From the NCBI GenBank assembly GCA_013298415.1, contig JAAFHN010000054.1, positions 1-10,657 on the forward strand: 10,657 nt of DNA, in the 5' to 3' direction. Below the pieces are notes generated by a model. It ran no database searches. It was given only the letters and a program-made list of their open reading frames with translations, and was not told the DNA's origin. The translations under genes were made by a program, and so were the position numbers. This document shows, piece by piece, positions 1-6,169 of the stretch; position 1 is the stretch's first letter, and each line of letters starts with the position of its first letter. Origin of the DNA: Comamonadaceae bacterium (GTDB lineage: Bacteria; Pseudomonadota; Gammaproteobacteria; Burkholderiales; Burkholderiaceae_C).

Positions 1-335
1 AACAGCCAAGGCGCAGTCAACAGCAAGCAAGCCGCAGCACCGAGGCCAATGCGTACGCTCGCACCCAAACCAGCCTTGGCCAGCGATTCAGCGAGGAGCG
101 TATTGCCAGCACCCTTCGCCTGCGTGATGACCACGCTCACGCCCATGTTGACGATGCGAAACAGCAGTGTGGCAGCGCCAACGATTTGGTTCGACAGCGC
201 AAAACCCGCAGCCACCGTGTCTCCCTGCCGAGAAGCCAACCAAAGCCCGGCCAGGCCCAACAAAAAGCCCAGCAGTATTTCGGCCATCAGTGGCCAGAGC
301 ACGCGGCCAAGCGTTGGCGGGGCTTGTGTGCTCAA
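1..335 (-). CDS. MATE-family efflux transporter, N-terminal part (cut by left edge)
   Basis: This open frame has no stop from the malQ end to the window edge. It gives 111 residues from a TTG start at 335-333, or 95 from the first ATG at 287-285; a GTG at 302-300 is also possible. I prefer TTG because it overlaps the malQ stop as TTGA, matching the ATGA overlaps upstream in the operon, although no Shine-Dalgarno is visible. The protein is very hydrophobic, with likely membrane helices near residues 12-34, 42-72 and 93-111. The second carries SNQIVGAATLLFRIVNMG followed by VSVVITQAKGAGN, which resembles the second helix and following loop of MATE (NorM/DinF-like) cation- or proton-coupled antiporters in the inner membrane. 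The substrate cannot be read from this part. A link to glucan metabolism is only positional. Family call fairly secure; exact start uncertain. Confidence 0.75.
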   Translation of the reverse strand, partial: MSTQAPPTLGRVLWPLMAEILLGFLLGLAGLWLASRQGDTVAAGFALSNQIVGAATLLFRIVNMGVSVVITQAKGAGNTLLAESLAKAGLGASVRIGLGAAACLLLTAPWL

Positions 336-1867
336 AGGCCCAGCAGCTTGATCGGTGCGCGGCCAGACGCGGCGGAAATGAGGCCCAACACCCGAGTGGG
401 CTCAGCGCCCAACATGTCCCAGCTGAAGCGCCAACCCCAATTGCCGCCCAGCACTCCGGGGATGTTGAAGCGGTGCTCTGAGCCGAGGCCCAGCACGTCT
501 TGCAGCGGAAACACCACCATGCGCGCTACAGAGTTGCTGCAGGCGCGGATCATGGCCCAGTGCACGTCACCCTCGTGGCAAGCCAAGTAGCTGCCGGCAA
601 ACTGCCGCTCGCGCGGATTTGCGTTCGCCCACCAGCCTTTGGCCGTGTCGTTGTCGTGGGTGCCGGTGTAGGCCACGCAATCCACGGGCCAGTTGTGCGG
701 CAAAAACTCGTGCGCGCCGTCGCCGCCGAAGCCAAACTGAGCGATCTTCATCCCCGGAAATCCGCAGCCATCACGCAACTCGATCACATCGGGTGTGATG
801 AGGCCTAAGTCTTCCGCAATGATCGGCAGCTTGCCGAGCGCTTTCTCAATCGCAGAGAAGAGCGCGATGCCGGGGCCTGGCAGCCACTGGCCTTCTTTGG
901 CAGTCGGTGAGCTTGCCGGGATTTCCCAGTAGCCCGCAAAGCCGCGAAAGTGGTCGATTCTGAAGATGTCCGCATGGCTAAGTGCGCGCTTCACCCGCGC
1001 CGTCCACCACGCGTAGCCGTCTTTTGCCATCAAATCCCAGCGGTAAAGCGGATTGCCCCAGCGCTGACCGTTCGGCCCTAAATCATCGGGCGGCACGCCT
1101 GCCACCACAGTGGTTTGGAAGTTATCGTCCAAGTAATACAGATCGGGGTGTGACCAGCAATCGGCACTGTCGTGCGCAATGAAGATCGGTAGATCACCAA
1201 CGATGCTCACGCCTTTGCTGTTGGCATAGGCTTTGAGGGCGCGGATTTGCTCATCAAAACACCATTGCACAAAGCACCAAAAAGCGATTTCTTGCGCCAT
1301 GTCCTTGCGAGCTTTGGCAAGCGCCTTGGGTTGCCGCTCGGCCAGCTCTCGCGGCCAGTCCCACCAGGGCTGCCCACCTCGCGGCGCGCGAATCGCCATG
1401 AAAAGCGCGTAGTCTTCAAGCCAGTCTTTGTGCAACTTTGTCCAGGCCGCAAGCGCCTTTTGGTCGGCCGCGTCTGCCTTTTCCACAAAGCCTGCATAGG
1501 CCAAGCGCAGTTGCTGCTCACGCCAGGGCAGCACCCGGCCATAGTCCACCCGCAGGGCATCGAAGCCTATGCTGGCCGCATCGGGTGCCGTCATCCAGCC
1601 CTTGGTCACCATCGGCTCAAAAGCCACCATCCACTGCGAGCCAGCAAACGCGGAGACGCCTTGATACGGCGAGTCGCCCGGCCCAATCGGCGTGGTTGGC
1701 AGCAGCTGCCAAACCCGCTGCCCGCATGCTTGCAGCCAATCCACAAATCGGTAGGCATCCGGTCCAAAGTCGCCCATGCCATTGGGCCCGGGCAGCGAGG
1801 TGATGTGCAACAACACGCCTGAGCTGCGTGCACCTGTTGCGAAGGGATAGGGAGTGGGGGTGGTCAT
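332..1867 (-). CDS. malQ: 4-alpha-glucanotransferase (amylomaltase, GH77)
   Basis: This cytoplasmic disproportionating enzyme moves alpha-1,4-glucan segments between maltodextrins and releases glucose, feeding longer chains to phosphorylase and branching enzyme. The 511-residue length fits the compact amylomaltase form of about 500 residues. GH77 catalytic segments are all visible: RIDHFRGF with nucleophile Asp305, IIAEDLG with acid/base Glu352, and YTGTHDNDT with the third acid Asp405. The N-terminal SGVLLHITSLPGPNGMGDFG and the C-terminal SEHRFNIPG/NWGWR segments are also typical. The frame stays open upstream to 2095, but the family N-terminus begins at the ATG at 1867, which overlaps the glgX stop (ATGA). 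No Shine-Dalgarno precedes it, so it is probably translated by coupling. It ends with TGA overlapping the TTG of the MATE gene. Confidence 0.96.
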   Translation of the reverse strand: MTTPTPYPFATGARSSGVLLHITSLPGPNGMGDFGPDAYRFVDWLQACGQRVWQLLPTTPIGPGDSPYQGVSAFAGSQWMVAFEPMVTKGWMTAPDAASIGFDALRVDYGRVLPWREQQLRLAYAGFVEKADAADQKALAAWTKLHKDWLEDYALFMAIRAPRGGQPWWDWPRELAERQPKALAKARKDMAQEIAFWCFVQWCFDEQIRALKAYANSKGVSIVGDLPIFIAHDSADCWSHPDLYYLDDNFQTTVVAGVPPDDLGPNGQRWGNPLYRWDLMAKDGYAWWTARVKRALSHADIFRIDHFRGFAGYWEIPASSPTAKEGQWLPGPGIALFSAIEKALGKLPIIAEDLGLITPDVIELRDGCGFPGMKIAQFGFGGDGAHEFLPHNWPVDCVAYTGTHDNDTAKGWWANANPRERQFAGSYLACHEGDVHWAMIRACSNSVARMVVFPLQDVLGLGSEHRFNIPGVLGGNWGWRFSWDMLGAEPTRVLGLISAASGRAPIKLLGL

Positions 1868-3933
1868 AGGGTTTGAAGCAAGAGCAAGCTGCGAGCGGGC
1901 GCTTGCAACTGGTGAGAAAACTTGGTGCCGCGCGGCAGATCTCCCGAACTGTCGGCTAGCACGCGCGCGCGCGTGCAGGGCAGTTGAAAGGTCTGATGCG
2001 TGGCGTGGGGATTGAACAAAAGCACGAGCGAGGGATGGGCCTGATCGGGGGCACGCATGGCGGCTGCGAATGCGGTGTGCTGAGAGTCGTGCCAATCGCG
2101 CACCTGCATCGGCTCTCCGGTTGGCGCGGTCCAGGTCAGGCTCGCGTGGTGATGGCCGCTTGCACGATCATCGAACCACTCGGGCCAATGCAAAAGCGCG
2201 TGCGCTTTTCGAAGCGCAACAAGTTCGCTCACCCATTGCATCAAGTCAGCGTCGGCATCGGCCCAGCTCAGCCACGTGGTGGGGTTGTCAAGGCAATAAG
2301 CATTGTTGTTGCCCTGTTGGCTGTTGCCGATTTCGTCTCCGGCGCACAGCATTGGTGTACCCTGGGCGAGCAAGAGCGTGGCAAGCATCGCGCGCTGCAC
2401 GCGATGCCGGGTTTGCTGCACGCCGGGGTCCTTGCTGGGGCCTTCGTCGCCAAAGTTTTGGCACAGCTCACCGTCGCGCCCATCGCGGTTGTCTTCGCCG
2501 TTGGCGAGGTTGTGCTTTTTGCTGTAACTCACCACATCGCGCAAGGTAAAGCCGTCGTGCACGCTGAGAAAATTCACCGAGGCCCAGGGTTTTTTCTCGC
2601 GCGGATTGAACACATCGTTCGATGCCGTGAAGCGTTGGGCGAATTCGGCTCGCGTCGCGCCCGCTTGCAGCCAATAGCTGCGCATGGTGTCTCGGAATTT
2701 ATCGTTCCAATCCATGAAGCGGCCAGGAAATTTGCCGAGCTGGTAGCCGCCAGGCCCAGCGTCCCAGGGCTCAGAGATCAGGTGCACATCTGCCAGCACC
2801 GGGTCTTGCCGCAATGCTTGGAAAAAAGCCCCCTGCGGCTCGAAGCCCGCGTCCGTTCGGCCCAACACGGGCGCAAGGTCAAAGCGAAAGCCGTCCACGC
2901 CCATGTCGCTCACCCAAAAGCGAAGCGAGTCGAGCACAAATTGCGTCACTCGGGGATGCGCCACGTTGAGCGAGTTACCGCAGCCTGTGAGGTTTTCGCA
3001 CTGGCTCGGATCATGGCGGTGCAAGCGGTAGTAGCTTGCGTTATCCAGTCCGCGCCATGAGATCGTGGCGCCAAATTCATTGCCTTCGGGCGTGTGGTTG
3101 TAAACCACATCCAGCACCACTTCGATGCCTGCCGCGTGCAGCGCATCCACCATGGCGCGAAACTCATCGCGCACCCCGCGCAAGCTGGCGCGTGCGGCCG
3201 CAGTAGCCAAACGCGGATCGGCGCAAAAAAATCCGAGGGTGTTGTAGCCCCAGTAGTTCACGCCGCCACGTGAGAGCAAATGCGGCTCGCTCAAGCACTG
3301 CTGAATGGGTAAAAGCGATAGGGTCGTAACGCCCAGCCGCTTCAAATGCTGCACGGATGCCGGGTGCGCCAGGCCCGCATAGGTGCCACGCAGCGGCGCG
3401 GGCACTGCACTCAATTGCTTGCTGAAGCCCTTCACATGCACTTCATAGAGAACCACATCCTCGAGGCGCTGGCGAGGCCTTGCCGCGCGCGTGCGAGCCG
3501 GGGGGGAGCCCAGCACGCGGACTTTGAGTGCGTGTTGCGCGTTGTCTGCGGCGTTGAAGGAGAGCGAACCCTGGGCGTGCCCCCACTCGTAGCCGTGGTG
3601 CTCGGGCCGCACAGCGTATTGGCCAACGATGTGGCGCGCGTAGGGATCAAGCAGCAGTTTGTTGGGGTTGAACCGGTGGCCTTGCGAGGGCAGGTAGGGG
3701 CCGTGCGCGCGCAGTCCATAGGTCAAGCCTTCACCCGCACCGGGCAGAAAGCCGCAAAACACTTGGTCTATAGGCCCCAGGAGGTCGTGGCGCGCAACTT
3801 CGGTTGCGCCATCCTCACCGAAGATGCAGAGCTCGATGCGGCTCGCGTTTGCGGAAAACACGGCAAAGTTCACGCCACCGTCGCGCACTTGCGCGCCCAG
3901 CGGCGCAAAACGCCCTGGCTGCAATCCGCTCAT
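1864..3933 (-). CDS. glgX: Glycogen debranching enzyme (GH13 isoamylase type)
   Basis: GlgX hydrolyses alpha-1,6 branches of phosphorylase-trimmed glycogen in the cytoplasm, releasing short maltodextrins for MalQ and GlgP. The 689-residue protein has an N-terminal CBM48 module (about residues 10-100, VNFAVFSANASRIELCIF), a GH13 barrel (about 170-560) and a C-terminal beta domain. Conserved GH13 regions are clear: DVVYNHTPEGN (275-285), GVDGFRFDLAPVLGR with nucleophile Asp352, LISEPWD with acid Glu388, and NFLSVHDGFTL with Asp460. The segment VHVKGFS with RGTYAGLAHP is typical of GlgX/TreX-type debranchers. The frame is open upstream to 4443 inside glgB, but the ATG at 3933 begins just before the CBM48 module and overlaps the glgB stop (ATGA) with no Shine-Dalgarno. 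It could be annotated as a general isoamylase; the operon context supports GlgX. Confidence 0.96.
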   Translation of the reverse strand: MSGLQPGRFAPLGAQVRDGGVNFAVFSANASRIELCIFGEDGATEVARHDLLGPIDQVFCGFLPGAGEGLTYGLRAHGPYLPSQGHRFNPNKLLLDPYARHIVGQYAVRPEHHGYEWGHAQGSLSFNAADNAQHALKVRVLGSPPARTRAARPRQRLEDVVLYEVHVKGFSKQLSAVPAPLRGTYAGLAHPASVQHLKRLGVTTLSLLPIQQCLSEPHLLSRGGVNYWGYNTLGFFCADPRLATAAARASLRGVRDEFRAMVDALHAAGIEVVLDVVYNHTPEGNEFGATISWRGLDNASYYRLHRHDPSQCENLTGCGNSLNVAHPRVTQFVLDSLRFWVSDMGVDGFRFDLAPVLGRTDAGFEPQGAFFQALRQDPVLADVHLISEPWDAGPGGYQLGKFPGRFMDWNDKFRDTMRSYWLQAGATRAEFAQRFTASNDVFNPREKKPWASVNFLSVHDGFTLRDVVSYSKKHNLANGEDNRDGRDGELCQNFGDEGPSKDPGVQQTRHRVQRAMLATLLLAQGTPMLCAGDEIGNSQQGNNNAYCLDNPTTWLSWADADADLMQWVSELVALRKAHALLHWPEWFDDRASGHHHASLTWTAPTGEPMQVRDWHDSQHTAFAAAMRAPDQAHPSLVLLFNPHATHQTFQLPCTRARVLADSSGDLPRGTKFSHQLQAPARSLLLLQTL
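1959..1976. repeat. 18-base perfect CG-alternating palindrome inside glgX
   Basis: Bases 1959-1976 read GCACGCGCGCGCGCGTGC, identical to the reverse complement and alternating purine-pyrimidine throughout. It encodes residues CTRARV plus flanks in the poorly conserved C-terminal domain of GlgX. Such runs can adopt Z-DNA or slip in dinucleotide units, and a two-base slip would frameshift the last roughly 30 codons of glgX. It may equally be a by-product of Arg/Ala codons in GC-rich DNA; no function is claimed. Confidence 0.6.
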
Positions 3934-6143
3934 GGTGTCGGTTTGAGGAAAACGGTGGAAAGCGGCGGCAAGGTGAGCACCGTGGAGTGCGTGCGACCAT
4001 GGCTCGCCACGGACTCCACAGGCAAGGGGCCGATGCCATTGCCCATGTTGCTGCCGCCGTAGTAGCTGGAATCGGTGTTTAGCGCTTCTACCCAGGCACT
4101 TGGGCCCGACGGCAGACCCAATCGATAGCCGGGGCGCGGCACGGGGGTCAAGTTGCTGACGACCACCATTTGCTGGCCATCTGCATCTTTGCGAATCCAA
4201 GCCAAAACGGACTCGGCCTTGGCCTCCAGGGCAATCCACTCGAAGCCGCGCGGATCGGCGTCCAGCGTGTAAAGGGCAGGATGTTGCCGCATCAGTTGGT
4301 TGAGATCTTTCACCAAGTGCTGCATGCCCCTGTGGGATGCATGCTCGGTCAGGGCCCAGGGCAGTTCCACGCCGGCTTGCCATTCGCCTCTTTGTGCGAA
4401 TTCTTGGCCCATGAACAGCAACTTCTTGCCAGGATGCCCCCACATGAAGCCGAGATAGGCGCGCAAGTTGGCGAACTTTTGCCAGTCATCGCCCGGCATT
4501 TTGTCGAGCAAAGAGCCTTTGCCGTGCACGACCTCATCGTGGGAAAGCGGGAGCACGAATTTTTCAGAAAACGCATAGACCAAGCCAAAGGTCATTTGGC
4601 TGTGATGATGGCTGCGATGCACAGGGTCTTGGTGCATGTACTTCAGCGTGTCGTTCATCCAGCCCATGTTCCACTTAAAGTGAAAGCCCAAGCCACCTTC
4701 AAAGGTGGGGGCCGACACTTGCGGAAAACTCGTGGACTCTTCGGCCATCGTGATCGCGTGCGGGCACTCGGTGCCGATCACTTCATTGATGCGCTTGAGC
4801 AGGCTGATGGCTTCCAGATTTTCGCGGCCGCCTTGATGGTTGGGGATCCACTCGCCTGAAGGGCGTGAATAGTCTCGGTACAGCATCGAGGCCACCGCGT
4901 CGATGCGCAGGCCGTCAAAGCCAAAGCGCTCAATCCAGTAGAGCGCGCTGCTCACCAAGAAACTGCGCACTTCCCAGCGGTCAAAGTTGTAGATGAAGGT
5001 GTTCCAGTCGCGGTGAAAGCCTTCTTTTGGATCCGCGTACTCAAAGAGCGCCGTGCCGTCGAAATGCGCAAGCCCGTGCCCATCCACGGGGAAATGGGCC
5101 GGCACCCAGTCGAGCAGCACGCCGATGCCTTTGTCGTGGCAGGCGTTCACAAAGCGCTTGAGGCCCTCGGCATCGCCAAAGCGTGCAGTGGGCGCAAACA
5201 TGCCCAAGGTCTGATAGCCCCAAGATCCATCAAACGGATGCTCGGTGATGGGCATCAGCTCCACATGCGTATAGCCCAGCCCTGCCGCGTAGTCGGGCAA
5301 CTGCTGAGCCAGCTCGTCCCAGCTCAGGAATCGGCCGTTTTCGCCTTTGCGCCATGAACCCAGATGCACCTCATAGATCGAGATGGGCGCATGGCGTGAA
5401 TTGGCACCCTGCCTGCCCACGCGAGAGGTCAACCGAGGCAATTCGGGCGAGACCACACTGGCCGTTTCAGGTCGGAGTTGCGCGGCGCGGGCAAAAGGAT
5501 CAGCTTTCAGCGGCAAGAGCACACCGTCGGGCCCCGTGATTTCAAACTTGTAGAGATCACCCACGCTGGCGTGCGGCACCCAGAGCTCCCACAGGCCGGT
5601 GGCTGCGCCACCATGGCCCAAAGCTGGCCGCAGGCGATGACGGCGACCATCCCAGTTGTTGAAGTTACCCACCACACTCACGCGTTTGGCGTTGGGTGCC
5701 CAGACAACAAAGCTCACCCCGTTGACAGACTCGCCCGCGTGCATGCGCTGCTGCACGTGCGCGCCCAACCAGTCTTGAGCGCGAATTGCTTCGCCACGCT
5801 GAAAGGCCGCGATCTCTCCCATGTCGAGCTGGGCGGCAAACGCGTAGGCATCGTGGTACTCACCGGTTTCACCGGTATCCCAAGTGACCCCCAACCGGTA
5901 AGCAAATGGCTTTTTTCGGCGAAGCGGCGCTTCAAAATAACCTTGGCTGTCACGCAGGCGAAGGCTTGCCACCACCTCGTCTTTCAACGCATCGATCAAA
6001 TCCACGCGGGTCGCGCAAGGCAGAAGTGCGCCGAAGCGAAGCATGCCGGTGCCGGTGGCATGCAGACCCAGCACTTCGTGTGGCGCATCGTGCCACCCAT
6101 GCACCAGGGCATGCACTTCAGCGGAAGAGATTTTGTCGCGCAC
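3930..6143 (-). CDS. glgB: 1,4-alpha-glucan branching enzyme (GH13)
   Basis: GlgB cuts an alpha-1,4 chain and reattaches it as an alpha-1,6 branch, giving glycogen its structure. The 737-residue protein is close to the E. coli length of 728. Domains in order: N1 module (about residues 10-110), CBM48 (about 125-215, VSFVVWAPNAKRVSVVGNFNNWDG), catalytic barrel (about 255-610) and C-terminal beta domain. Catalytic residues align with E. coli Asp405, Glu458 and Asp526 at a constant offset of 10: GFDGLRIDAV (Asp415), TMAEES (Glu468) and LSHDEVVHGKGSL (Asp536). The FDGSWGYQ motif is present. The start is GTG at 6143, because AGGGAGG lies 5 bases upstream and the N1 module begins at once; the frame is open to 6275, but that would lie inside glgP. 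The gap to the glgP stop is 26 bases. It overlaps glgX by 4 bases. Confidence 0.97.
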   Translation of the reverse strand: MRDKISSAEVHALVHGWHDAPHEVLGLHATGTGMLRFGALLPCATRVDLIDALKDEVVASLRLRDSQGYFEAPLRRKKPFAYRLGVTWDTGETGEYHDAYAFAAQLDMGEIAAFQRGEAIRAQDWLGAHVQQRMHAGESVNGVSFVVWAPNAKRVSVVGNFNNWDGRRHRLRPALGHGGAATGLWELWVPHASVGDLYKFEITGPDGVLLPLKADPFARAAQLRPETASVVSPELPRLTSRVGRQGANSRHAPISIYEVHLGSWRKGENGRFLSWDELAQQLPDYAAGLGYTHVELMPITEHPFDGSWGYQTLGMFAPTARFGDAEGLKRFVNACHDKGIGVLLDWVPAHFPVDGHGLAHFDGTALFEYADPKEGFHRDWNTFIYNFDRWEVRSFLVSSALYWIERFGFDGLRIDAVASMLYRDYSRPSGEWIPNHQGGRENLEAISLLKRINEVIGTECPHAITMAEESTSFPQVSAPTFEGGLGFHFKWNMGWMNDTLKYMHQDPVHRSHHHSQMTFGLVYAFSEKFVLPLSHDEVVHGKGSLLDKMPGDDWQKFANLRAYLGFMWGHPGKKLLFMGQEFAQRGEWQAGVELPWALTEHASHRGMQHLVKDLNQLMRQHPALYTLDADPRGFEWIALEAKAESVLAWIRKDADGQQMVVVSNLTPVPRPGYRLGLPSGPSAWVEALNTDSSYYGGSNMGNGIGPLPVESVASHGRTHSTVLTLPPLSTVFLKPTP

Positions 6144-6148
6144 GGCGG

Positions 6149-6155
6149 CCTCCCT
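6149..6155 (-). promoter_or_regulatory. Ribosome binding site that fixes the glgB GTG start
   Basis: On the minus strand AGGGAGG lies 5 bases before the GTG at 6143. It falls in the 26-base gap after the glgP stop and decides against longer starts within glgP. It is the only strong Shine-Dalgarno seen in the minus-strand operon. Confidence 0.8.
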
Positions 6156-6169
6156 GGGTTGCCTTTGGC

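Noticed and set aside
167..590. Plus-strand open frames at the left end
   Set aside because: They oppose the hydrophobic MATE-like frame and the malQ end. Their products are Arg/Pro-rich without recognisable domains.
1868..2095. Upstream extension of the malQ frame
   Set aside because: It lies inside glgX and is Arg/Ser/Ala-rich. The conserved GH77 N-terminus follows the ATG at 1867, which overlaps the glgX stop.
1984..3060. Long plus-strand open frame of 358 codons opposite glgX
   Set aside because: It is antisense to a well-conserved GlgX with intact catalytic motifs. Its translation shows no recognisable family, and it is typical of mirror frames in GC-rich DNA.
3934..4443. 170-codon upstream extension of the glgX frame
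   Set aside because: It lies wholly inside glgB in another frame and has low-complexity Arg/Ala-rich content. The CBM48 module begins soon after the ATG at 3933.
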